This document shows, piece by piece, positions 1 through 5,540 of a stretch of DNA of 12,025 nucleotides (its first letter is position 1; each line of letters opens with the position of its first letter). A model generated the notes under the pieces. The model worked only from the letters and a program-made list of their open reading frames with translations. It was not told the origin of the DNA and made no database searches. Source of the stretch: Mariprofundales bacterium (GTDB taxonomy: Bacteria; Pseudomonadota; Zetaproteobacteria; Mariprofundales; S012-25); assembly GCA_015487905.1 (NCBI GenBank), contig WFOX01000054.1:1-12025 (forward strand). The letters run 5' to 3'. The position numbers were made by a program, and so were the translations under genes.

Positions 1-502
1 CGCGCACATCCTCGCGCCAAAAGCGCTGCACATGCTCGGGCGCAAGCTGCCAGTTGGTGGTGGCATCCACGGGCACGGCGATGGGGTTGATGCCCACCGT
101 GCGCGCGAAGTTGCGCTGGCCCGGATAGCCGGGATCGGGGATGAGCACGCCCTCGCCGGGCGCAAGCAGGGCGGCATAAAGCGCAATGAAGGCGCCCGAG
201 CTTCCGGGCGTGATGAGCACGCGCACAGGATCCACCGCCACGCCATAGACGCGCCGATACCAAGCCGCGATCGCCTCGCGCAGCTCGGGAAGGCCGAGCG
301 AGTGCGTATAGCGCGTGTTTCCTTGCACTAGGGCCGTTTGGGCGGCCGCAAGCACGGATGCGGGCGGCGCAACATCGGGCTCGCCGATTTCCATGTGGAT
401 CACATGCGCACCAGCGGCTTCCAGTTGCTGCGCGCGCTCCAGGATCTTCATCACGCGAAACGGCTCGATGCCGCGCGCGCCGGCGGGGGAAAGGCGGTTC
501 AT
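1..502 (-). CDS. Class I/II PLP-dependent aminotransferase, N-terminal part (runs off the window edge)
   Basis: The first 167 residues are visible and the 3' end lies beyond base 1. The sequence has the N-terminal features of fold-type I aminotransferases of the AspC/AlaT-like group. These are the opening RGIEPFRVMKIL, then HMEIGEPDVAPP, then the substrate-side stretch GNTRYTHSLGLPELREAIA, then ITPGSSGAF (the GS-GA turn that binds the PLP phosphate), then PDPGYPGQRNF. The PLP-binding lysine and the arginine that grips the substrate carboxylate would fall outside the window, so substrate and activity cannot be judged. I chose ATG at 502. A GTG at 517, overlapping the stop of the upstream HEPN gene as GTGA, would add five residues. 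Neither start has a well-spaced Shine-Dalgarno sequence. It is the last visible gene of the ppa operon, 11 nt after the HEPN gene. The family call is firm; the substrate is unknown. Confidence 0.9.
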   Translation of the reverse strand, partial: MNRLSPAGARGIEPFRVMKILERAQQLEAAGAHVIHMEIGEPDVAPPASVLAAAQTALVQGNTRYTHSLGLPELREAIAAWYRRVYGVAVDPVRVLITPGSSGAFIALYAALLAPGEGVLIPDPGYPGQRNFARTVGINPIAVPVDATTNWQLAPEHVQRFWREDVR

Positions 503-513
503 GTCCCTCTTGC

Positions 514-1038
514 TCACCGCGCGCGCCGGCCGAAGAGCAGGGCGCCCGCAAAGGCGTGCAGCACGCGCATCTCCTTGGCATCGGCCTCGGCTGCGGCCCG
601 TGCTTGGCGCCAAGCCGCAAAGGCGTCTTCGGTGTGCTCCACAGCCCGCAGGGCGTCGCTGCGCGTAAACCAAGCACCGGGATCATAATCCGCGCGATGG
701 CGCAGATCCTGCAAGCGAAGCACGGCTTCGGCCACGAACCTCAAATGCCCCGCGATGGCACCTTGGGCATTCCATGCCTCATCCCAGGGCGCGGGGAGTT
801 TTTGTTGTTGCACGATATGTTGGGCTGCGCGCCGCAGCGCGGCGTGATCCAGCATGCGCTGCGCCGCATCGCGCACATGCCTCGGCAAAAGCAAGCGCGC
901 GCAGTCCTGGGCGAGCAGCCAAAACAGCGCGTAGTAGCAAGTGGAAAGCGCGCGCCTTAAGCTGGCTTGCTTGGGCCTGCGCGGCTCCCGCCGGGCGAGA
1001 TGTCCGGCAAGCAGCAGCAAATCCTGAGCAAGGCTCAT
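514..1038 (-). CDS. HEPN-like domain protein, 174 aa, function unknown
   Basis: This is a small all-helical protein. Residues 25-45 read QASLRRALSTCYYALFWLLA, and near residue 118 it has LRHRADYDPGAWFTRSDAL. The pair R-x3-STxYYALF plus R-x-ADYD is the pattern of stand-alone HEPN-type proteins, a fold used by RNase toxins, nucleotidyltransferase partners and many uncharacterised proteins. An Rx5H arrangement (RLQDLRH) exists formally, but it lies where these relatives carry the ADY motif, so I do not take it as proof of RNase activity. No signal peptide or membrane segment is seen. The start is ATG at 1038, overlapping the upstream stop as ATGA, with GGAG eight bases upstream. That overlap implies translational coupling to the 109-residue protein. 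Whether the pair is a toxin-antitoxin-like module or a housekeeping regulator cannot be told from sequence. Confidence 0.72.
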   Translation of the reverse strand: MSLAQDLLLLAGHLARREPRRPKQASLRRALSTCYYALFWLLAQDCARLLLPRHVRDAAQRMLDHAALRRAAQHIVQQQKLPAPWDEAWNAQGAIAGHLRFVAEAVLRLQDLRHRADYDPGAWFTRSDALRAVEHTEDAFAAWRQARAAAEADAKEMRVLHAFAGALLFGRRAR

Positions 1039-1364
1039 TCAAGGTGCTCCAGCGATGCCTCCGCGGGTTCTTCATCGGTGGCGCGCACGCGCACATAGAC
1101 GAGCATGTCGCGTCCCACCGCCTGCATGAGCCGCTCCCATGCCAACCGGTCGGCGCGTGCACGCCCCTGTTTGCCCTGCGCCTCCCAAGCCTTGCCATCC
1201 ACGATGAGCCAGAGATACAGCGCCGGATCCCCGGCCCAGTCTTCGCTGATGCGCCATTCCAGATCCACGACGCCATAGGGCCTTAGATCCTCGCGCAGCC
1301 TCGCGATCTCGGCCTTCAGTTGCGCGGGCGCAAGCTTTTGCTGCACCTCATCCCCTTTGGACAT
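1035..1364 (-). CDS. Uncharacterised 109-aa protein coupled to the HEPN gene
   Basis: I do not recognise a named family. The N-terminal 30 residues are predicted helical and charged (AQLKAEIARLREDL). A likely beta-rich core follows, VVDLEWRISEDWAGDPALYL, and the end is YVRVRATDEEPAEA. From memory this resembles small proteins that precede HEPN-type genes in other proteobacteria, with a 'W...EDWTGEPAL' signature, but I cannot confirm that here. It starts at ATG 1364, only 4 nt after the ppa stop. Its Shine-Dalgarno sequence (AAGAAGGG, eight bases upstream) is formed by the last codons of ppa. Its own stop overlaps the HEPN start by ATGA. It is therefore almost certainly co-transcribed and translationally coupled on both sides. 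It is cytoplasmic, with no signal peptide. It could be a partner or regulator of the HEPN protein; that is inference from adjacency only. Confidence 0.7.
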   Translation of the reverse strand: MSKGDEVQQKLAPAQLKAEIARLREDLRPYGVVDLEWRISEDWAGDPALYLWLIVDGKAWEAQGKQGRARADRLAWERLMQAVGRDMLVYVRVRATDEEPAEASLEHLE

Positions 1365-1368
1365 GCCA

Positions 1369-1905
1369 TCAACCCTTCTTCCCCTGCGCGCGCGCGATCG
1401 CGTCCATGATCTCCTTGTGCGCGGCCTCAGGCCCGTGCCAGTCGCGCACCTTCACCCACTTGCCAGGCTCCAGATCCTTGTAGTGCTCAAAGAAATGCTG
1501 GATCTGGTCAATCACAAGCGGCGGAAGATCGGAGAAGGTCTGCACGGTTTCATACAGCGGCGAAATCTTGGCGAGCGGCACGGCGAGGATCTTCGCATCC
1601 ACGCCGGATTCGTCCTCCATCTCCAGCATGCCGATCGGACGCGAGGGAATCACGGTGCCGGGCGGCACGGGATGCGGCGCCAGCACAAGCGCATCCACGG
1701 GATCGCCGTCCTCGGCAAGCGTATTCGGCACGAAGCCGTAGTTGCAAGGGTAATGCATCGGCGTATACATGAAGCGATCCACGAACAGGGCGCCGGATTC
1801 CTTGTCCAGCTCAAACTTGATCGGAAGCCCCGTTTGCGGGATCTCAATGAGGACATTGATCTCTTGGGGCGGGTTTTTGCCCGGCGGGATGCGCGCGATG
1901 TCCAT
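1369..1905 (-). CDS. ppa: Inorganic pyrophosphatase (family I, soluble)
   Basis: This enzyme hydrolyses pyrophosphate to two phosphates in the cytoplasm, pulling forward nucleotide, protein and lipid synthesis. The protein is 178 residues, the usual bacterial family I size. The signature EDGDPVDAL gives D66, D68 and D71. The rest of the metal and phosphate site is also present: E21, K30, E32, R44, Y52, Y56, and D98/D103/K105 in EDESGVDAK. Every position sits one residue after its E. coli counterpart, so the enzyme should be active. The start is ATG at 1905, preceded by AAGGAGGG; an in-frame ATG at 1977 would add 24 residues unlike the family and would overlap the promoter. It is the first gene of the unit continuing to the 109-aa protein, the HEPN gene and the aminotransferase. 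Confidence 0.97.
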   Translation of the reverse strand: MDIARIPPGKNPPQEINVLIEIPQTGLPIKFELDKESGALFVDRFMYTPMHYPCNYGFVPNTLAEDGDPVDALVLAPHPVPPGTVIPSRPIGMLEMEDESGVDAKILAVPLAKISPLYETVQTFSDLPPLVIDQIQHFFEHYKDLEPGKWVKVRDWHGPEAAHKEIMDAIARAQGKKG

Positions 1906-1933
1906 GGAAGAGCCCTCCTTCGCCAAGGTTTGC

Positions 1934-1952
1934 GCGGCGATTGTATCGCCGC
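1934..1952. repeat. Perfect 8-bp inverted repeat over the ppa -10 box
   Basis: GCGGCGAT, then TGT, then ATCGCCGC: two perfect 8-base arms around a 3-base centre. The -10 hexamer of the candidate ppa promoter spans the centre and the edges of the arms. The position suits an operator where a repressor would block polymerase. A chance palindrome in GC-rich DNA remains possible. Confidence 0.5.
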
Positions 1953-1968
1953 CGCAACGCAAGGTCAT
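1940..1968 (-). promoter_or_regulatory. Candidate sigma70-type promoter of the ppa operon
   Basis: Read on the minus strand, there is ATGACC (4 of 6 matches to the -35 consensus), exactly 17 bases, then TACAAT (5 of 6 to the -10 consensus). Transcription would start near 1933 and give a leader of about 28 nt carrying the strong AAGGAGGG ribosome site of ppa. It sits just downstream of the terminator of the preceding gene, where a promoter is expected. The call rests on pattern matching by eye. Confidence 0.6.
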
Positions 1969-1998
1969 GCCACGCAAACAAAAAAGCGCGATGTGCGC

Positions 1999-2032
1999 AA
2001 AAAGAACAGGCGGCGGAAAAGCCCGCCGCCTG
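1999..2032 (-). terminator. Rho-independent terminator after the 69-aa gene
   Basis: On the minus strand a perfect 10-bp GC-rich stem (CAGGCGGCGG paired with CCGCCGCCTG, loop GCTTTT) is followed at once by TTCTTTTT. It begins 22 nt after the TAA of the 69-residue gene and separates that gene from the ppa promoter. Confidence 0.88.
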
Positions 2033-2054
2033 CCAAGCGCAAGCCTTGCAAAGG

Positions 2055-2264
2055 TTAGGCCGCGCGCGCGACCTCGCGCTTGAGGTTGCGCACGATGAGC
2101 GCAAAGTTTTCCAGATCCACGAGCTGCGGGGCTTTGCCCGCTTCTTCAATCACCACGCTGGAACCACCCGTCCAGCGCACTTGGATTGCTTCCTTGCGCG
2201 CTTCGCCCTCCAGCTTTGCGCGCGCATCCAGATATTCCTGAATCAACCTCTCCACGCGGCTCAT
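2055..2264 (-). CDS. Hypothetical 69-aa protein
   Basis: I do not recognise this protein. It begins MSRVERLIQEYLDARAKL, a charged amphipathic helix, continues with a short beta-like stretch (IQVRWTGGSSVVIEEAG), and ends in a second likely helix (LENFALIVRNLKREVARAA). There are no cysteines, no signal peptide and no membrane segment, so it is probably a small soluble protein. It is very likely real. ATG 2264 is preceded by AAAAGGAGGTGATGCA, a near-perfect match to the anti-Shine-Dalgarno sequence at ideal spacing. The composition is protein-like, and a strong intrinsic terminator follows the stop. An upstream in-frame start at 2303 would bury that ribosome site inside the gene and is rejected. 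It lies 107 nt after aat and is probably its own transcription unit or the last gene of the glycerate kinase-aat unit. The strong ribosome site suggests high expression. Confidence 0.75.
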   Translation of the reverse strand: MSRVERLIQEYLDARAKLEGEARKEAIQVRWTGGSSVVIEEAGKAPQLVDLENFALIVRNLKREVARAA

Positions 2265-2308
2265 TGCATCACCTCCTTTTGCGTTTGCGTGTGGCCGCAG
2301 CATAGGGG

Positions 2309-2322
2309 GCGCTTTTAAGCGC
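2309..2322. repeat. Palindrome GCGCTTTTAAGCGC upstream of the 69-aa gene
   Basis: Six-base arms GCGCTT and AAGCGC flank TT. It lies about 45-58 bases upstream of the ATG at 2264, in the gap after aat. It may be an operator or a chance palindrome; AAGCGC is a very common hexamer in this window, which lowers its weight. Confidence 0.35.
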
Positions 2323-2336
2323 AGCCTGAAGGCAAG

Positions 2337-2359
2337 GAAAATCCGCTTGTGGGATTTTC
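2337..2359 (-). other. Hairpin shortly after the aat stop, possible weak terminator
   Basis: GAAAATCC and GGATTTTC form a perfect 8-bp stem with a 7-base loop, 12 nt past the aat TGA. On the minus strand the 3' arm reads GGATTTTCCTTGCC. The U-rich part lies inside the stem and no clean U-run follows, so this is at best a weak terminator or an mRNA 3'-end stabiliser. Confidence 0.35.
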
Positions 2360-2371
2360 TTCACCGCGGAT

Positions 2372-3091
2372 TCACGAAAGCGCTTTTTGCAACAAGGTTA
2401 GGTATTCCGCCCGCGGGATGGCCACCGCGCCCATACGCGCAAGATGCGGCGTGAGGATCTGGCAATCTATGAACTGCCAGCCCTCCTCTTTGGCCGCTTC
2501 CACCATTGCGACCATGGCCATCTTGGAGGCATCGGGCACGAGCGAAAACATGGACTCGGCAAAAAACACGCGCCCCAGCCGCACGCCAAAGAGCCCACCC
2601 ACGAGCTTGCCCTCTTCCCAGACCTCAAACGAATGCCCAAAACCTGCTGCGAACAGTGCGTCATAAATCTCGCGCAAGGGCGCCGTGATCCATGTGCCCA
2701 TTTGGCCGCGGCGCGGCACGAAGGCGCAAGCGCGCACGACCGCTGCAAAGGCAAGATCGCGCGTGCGCACGAAGCGCGCTGAGCGCAGCCTGCGGCGCAG
2801 CCTATGCGAGATGTGCAGCGCATTTGGAAACAACACGCCGCGCGGATCCGGCGACCACCACGGCACGAAATCCGGTGCATCCCCCCAAGGGAACACCCCC
2901 TGCGCATATCCTGAAAGCATCATGGCCGGCGTGATCACGCGCGTGCATGCCCCGGGCGCATCCTTGGGCCACATCGCCACAGGCTTCTTGCTGCGCGCCT
3001 GCCAATCCCAAAGCCGCCGCGCTTGGCGCCAATCGCTTGGCACGACGAACGGATAGGCGCCCAGCGCCGCAAATGTCTCGCGCCAACTCAT
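2372..3091 (-). CDS. aat: Leucyl/phenylalanyl-tRNA-protein transferase
   Basis: Aat transfers Leu or Phe from aminoacyl-tRNA to proteins with N-terminal Arg or Lys, creating N-degrons for ClpS/ClpAP. The protein is 239 residues. Family blocks in order are GYAQGVFPW (61-69), PWWSPDPRGVLFP (77-89), LHISHRLRRRL, GTWITAPL, EVWEEGKLVGGLFGV, FFAESMFS, DASKMAMVA and IDCQILTPHLARMGAVAIPR. All expected core motifs are intact. The start is ATG 3091, overlapping the TGA of the glycerate kinase gene (ATGA), so translation is coupled. Compared with E. coli Aat the N-terminus is roughly 25 residues longer before GVFPW, and the C-terminus stops soon after the last conserved block. A later start at Met40 would give a more typical length, but the ATGA overlap favours the longer form. 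Confidence 0.95.
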   Translation of the reverse strand: MSWRETFAALGAYPFVVPSDWRQARRLWDWQARSKKPVAMWPKDAPGACTRVITPAMMLSGYAQGVFPWGDAPDFVPWWSPDPRGVLFPNALHISHRLRRRLRSARFVRTRDLAFAAVVRACAFVPRRGQMGTWITAPLREIYDALFAAGFGHSFEVWEEGKLVGGLFGVRLGRVFFAESMFSLVPDASKMAMVAMVEAAKEEGWQFIDCQILTPHLARMGAVAIPRAEYLTLLQKALS

Positions 3092-4164
3092 GCGCTTTGC
3101 AGCACCGCTTCCGCCAAACGCCGTCCCAAGCGCACAAGCGCTTGCTTGGGACGCGCAAGCCCCTCCTCGCGCGCGATGCCTGCATCGCGAAAATCCCAAA
3201 TGCAATCCACATGCGGCAAAAACGCTTCGCGTGCCTGCACCTCAGCAGCGACAAGCGCGATGCGCACGCCAGCCCGTTTGGCCATGCGCGCAGCCCACCA
3301 AGGCGCCTTGCCTTGCAGGGTCTGCCGATCCGCGCGTCCTTCGGCCACGACGACCCAATCCGCGCCGCGCACCCGCGCAGCGAAGTTGAGCGCATGCAGC
3401 ACCTGTTCCGCACCGGAGACAAGCCGCGCACCAAGCAAAGCAAGCGCCCAACCAAGCCCCCCTGCGGCCCCGGCGCCTGCGCGCATGCGCGCACGCCGTC
3501 CGAACGCGGCTTCCACGAGATCGGCAAAGCGCCGGCCTTGGGTCTCCACATGCGGAACCTCCGCTTCCGCAAGCCCCTTTTGCGGACCGAAGCGCTGCAC
3601 GGCTCCGGCAGGACCAAAAAGCGGCGCATCCACATCGCAAAGCGCCACGATCTCCACGCCTTGCCCATGCAGCGCAGGCGGCTGAAAGGAGCGGCAAGCA
3701 AGCGCCCCGGCAAGCGTGGGCGGCACAGGCCGTCCTTGGGCATCCCAAGCCTTGGCGCCAAGCGCAAGCAAAAGCCCAAGCCCGAAATCCAAGGTGGCCG
3801 TGCCGCCAAGCGCGAGATGCACGCGCTGTGCGCCGCGCGCAAGGACATCGCGCAGCAAGCGCCCTAGGGCCTGGGTGCCGCGCGCGTGCAAAGGCCGCGC
3901 GCGCATGCGCGGATCAGCCCAGCCCACCACGCGCGCGCTCTCCAACCATGCACCGCCTTGGGCATCCCAGCCAAGCGCACCCGTGCAGCGCAACACGCGG
4001 GCCTCTTGGAGCACCGCAAGCGTCCCCTCGCCGCCGTCGGCGATGCCAAGCGCATCCACCTGCGCGCTTGGCAGTCCTGCCGCGATTCCCTGCGCAAGCG
4101 CGCGCGCTGCTTCCCCAGGCGCAAGCGTCCCTTTCCAAGCATCGGAGGCGACGAGCACGCGCAT
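3088..4164 (-). CDS. glxK: Glycerate kinase, type 2 (GarK/GlxK family)
   Basis: It phosphorylates D-glycerate with ATP, giving 2-phosphoglycerate in the GarK/GlxK family, and so links glyoxylate/glycerate metabolism to lower glycolysis. The protein is 358 residues, slightly short of the usual 375-380. Visible motifs are ASDAWKGTL with K11, IADGGEGTLA with D43-E46, LALGGTATLDFGLG in the middle, AGAGAAGGLGWAL, and the C-terminal signature EGRADRQTLQGKAP (E275-D279). The start is ATG 4164, with AGGA about eight bases upstream. Its stop overlaps the aat start by ATGA. It diverges from the plus-strand DUF481-like gene with only 21 nt between start codons, so its promoter must lie mostly within that neighbour's coding sequence. 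No other glycerate pathway gene is in the window. The family is firm; the symbol glxK rather than garK is a guess. Confidence 0.93.
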   Translation of the reverse strand: MRVLVASDAWKGTLAPGEAARALAQGIAAGLPSAQVDALGIADGGEGTLAVLQEARVLRCTGALGWDAQGGAWLESARVVGWADPRMRARPLHARGTQALGRLLRDVLARGAQRVHLALGGTATLDFGLGLLLALGAKAWDAQGRPVPPTLAGALACRSFQPPALHGQGVEIVALCDVDAPLFGPAGAVQRFGPQKGLAEAEVPHVETQGRRFADLVEAAFGRRARMRAGAGAAGGLGWALALLGARLVSGAEQVLHALNFAARVRGADWVVVAEGRADRQTLQGKAPWWAARMAKRAGVRIALVAAEVQAREAFLPHVDCIWDFRDAGIAREEGLARPKQALVRLGRRLAEAVLQSA

Positions 4165-4185
4165 CGCCTTTATCCTACGGCCCCC

Positions 4186-4938
4186 ATGCGCACTTGGCTT
4201 CTTGGCATCGGACTGTTGCTTTTGGGAAGCGCAAGCGCTGAGGCGATCGTGCTCGTGGATGAGGCGCTGGACGATCCCAAGGCGCAAGGGTTGCACGGCG
4301 AACTTTCCCTTTCGGCTTTCGGCCTGCGCGGCAACAGCGTGCGCAGCGGCACAAGCGGAGAAGGTATGCTGCGTTTGGCACATGGCCCTCACGCCGAGTT
4401 TCTGCTCGGCGAGTTCGCGCGCAGCGAGGGACGCGGCGGCGTCGTGGAGGAAAACCGCAGCTTTCTTCATCTTCGGCATCGCACGCGCCTGTCCCATCGT
4501 TGGGCATGGGAGGCCTTCGCGCAACAAGAACGCGATCCGTTGGCGCGTATTCGCCTGCGGAAGCTTCTCGGCGCCGGGGTTGTGTTCAGCCTCTGGCGCA
4601 CCGAAGAAGAAGGACGCCTGGACCTCGGCGCAGGCGCCTTTGCGGAAGAGGAGCGCACGACGAATCAACGCCAAAGCAGGCTTTGGCGCATGAACATTTA
4701 CCTGCGCCTGCGCCATCACCTGGATGCGTGGCACCTGCGCGCCGTGTTCTATTGGCAGCCGCGCCCGGATCGGATGCAAGATGCACGCGGTTTGGGCAAG
4801 TTTGAGCTTGGCTTTGCGCCTGCGTCCACGCGTTGGCATCTCAAGCTTGCAGGCAGTTGGCGCTATGACGCGCGCCCGCCGATCGGCGCCAAGCGAACGG
4901 ATTGGAGCTATCGGATGCTTTTCGGGGTTTCGTTTTAG
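4186..4938 (+). CDS. DUF481-type outer-membrane beta-barrel protein (YdiY-like)
   Basis: This is the only plus-strand gene. It encodes 250 residues beginning with a clear Sec signal peptide, MRTWLLGIGLLLLGSASAEA, with cleavage likely after SASA or AEA. The mature part alternates polar and aromatic residues as in outer-membrane barrels. It shows the DUF481 pattern of ELSLSAFGLRGNS, FLHLRHRTRLSHRWAWEAFA, QERDPLARIRLRKLLGAG, and a C-terminal Phe typical of substrates of the Bam insertion machinery. Members of this family are often called salt-induced outer-membrane proteins; the function is not established. The start is ATG 4186, and no Shine-Dalgarno sequence precedes it (the upstream bases are CTACGGCCCCC). 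In-frame sequence further upstream is antisense to the glycerate kinase gene and is not part of it. It converges on pth with a 4-nt overlap of stop codons. Confidence 0.75.
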   Translation: MRTWLLGIGLLLLGSASAEAIVLVDEALDDPKAQGLHGELSLSAFGLRGNSVRSGTSGEGMLRLAHGPHAEFLLGEFARSEGRGGVVEENRSFLHLRHRTRLSHRWAWEAFAQQERDPLARIRLRKLLGAGVVFSLWRTEEEGRLDLGAGAFAEEERTTNQRQSRLWRMNIYLRLRHHLDAWHLRAVFYWQPRPDRMQDARGLGKFELGFAPASTRWHLKLAGSWRYDARPPIGAKRTDWSYRMLFGVSF

Positions 4939-5540
4939 CTTTTTTGGCTCGTCATGTGCTGCATGCACAGGGCCACATCGTTCATCGCACGGGCGAAATC
5001 GCGCTGCACGATCTGCGCAAGCGCCCTGCGCACACACGCGAACAAACGCGCCTCGCGCGCAAGCTCCTCTTCTGTGGCTTTGCCCAGCACCCAGTCCGTC
5101 GGCGTGATGCCCTGAGGGGGACGGCCGATGCCGAATTTCAAGCGCACGAAATCCGCCGTCCCCAGATGGGCGATCACGGACTTCACGCCATTGTGGCCGC
5201 CATGCCCGCCACCTGTGCGGATGCGAAACTTGCCCGCTGGAAGATCCATATCATCGTAAGCGACGAACACCTGCGTTGGTCTCATGCGGAAATAGCGCGC
5301 AAGCGGCCCTATTGCGCGTCCGGATTCGTTCATGAAGGTCTCGGGCCTAGCAAGCCATCCCTCGCGACCCGCGATGGCCACCGCCGCGATGCGCGCGGGC
5401 GATCGCGGAGCGCGGCTCCACCGTGCGCCGAGCTCCTCGGCAATCCCCTCCACAAAACGAAACCCGGCGTTGTGCCGGGTTCGTGCATAGCGCTCGCCGG
5501 GGTTGCCGAGCCCCACGAGCAAAAAGTCCGCCACGCTCAA
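4935..5540 (-). CDS. pth: Peptidyl-tRNA hydrolase
   Basis: Pth cleaves the ester bond of peptidyl-tRNAs dropped by the ribosome, recycling tRNA. The protein is 201 residues, the usual size. Catalytic and binding residues are all present: N13 in VGLGNPG, H23 in TRHNAG, M70-N71 in ETFMNESG, D96 in AYDDMDLP, and N117 in GGGHGGHNG, followed by FGIGRPP. They sit three residues after the E. coli numbering. I chose the TTG at 5540. It overlaps the TGA of rplY as TTGA and has GTGAGG seven bases upstream. The GTG at 5534 is the alternative, giving two residues fewer and poorer spacing. It is the last gene of the ispE-tRNA-prs-rplY-pth unit. Its TAA lies inside the stop region of the convergent DUF481-like gene. 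No terminator hairpin is seen after it. Confidence 0.96.
   Translation of the reverse strand: MSVADFLLVGLGNPGERYARTRHNAGFRFVEGIAEELGARWSRAPRSPARIAAVAIAGREGWLARPETFMNESGRAIGPLARYFRMRPTQVFVAYDDMDLPAGKFRIRTGGGHGGHNGVKSVIAHLGTADFVRLKFGIGRPPQGITPTDWVLGKATEEELAREARLFACVRRALAQIVQRDFARAMNDVALCMQHMTSQKS

Noticed and set aside
514..1038. Reading RLQDLRH in the HEPN-like protein as the catalytic Rx4-6H RNase motif
   Set aside because: The stretch aligns better with the R-x-ADYD motif of non-catalytic or uncharacterised HEPN proteins; the spacing alone is weak evidence.
2299..2335. Possible promoter of the 69-aa gene (TATGCT at 2299-2304 on the minus strand)
   Set aside because: Only 4 of 6 bases match the -10, and no acceptable -35 lies 16-18 bp upstream (the 17-bp position matches one base in six).
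2802..3848. 348-codon minus-strand open frame overlapping glycerate kinase and aat in another frame
   Set aside because: Its translation is Arg/Cys/Ala-rich nonsense; the other frame contains two complete recognised enzymes.
4165..5037. Upstream in-frame extension of the glycerate kinase frame (open frame 3088-5037, 649 codons, minus strand)
   Set aside because: The family match begins exactly at 4164. The extension is antisense to the DUF481-like gene and part of pth, and its translation has no domain features.
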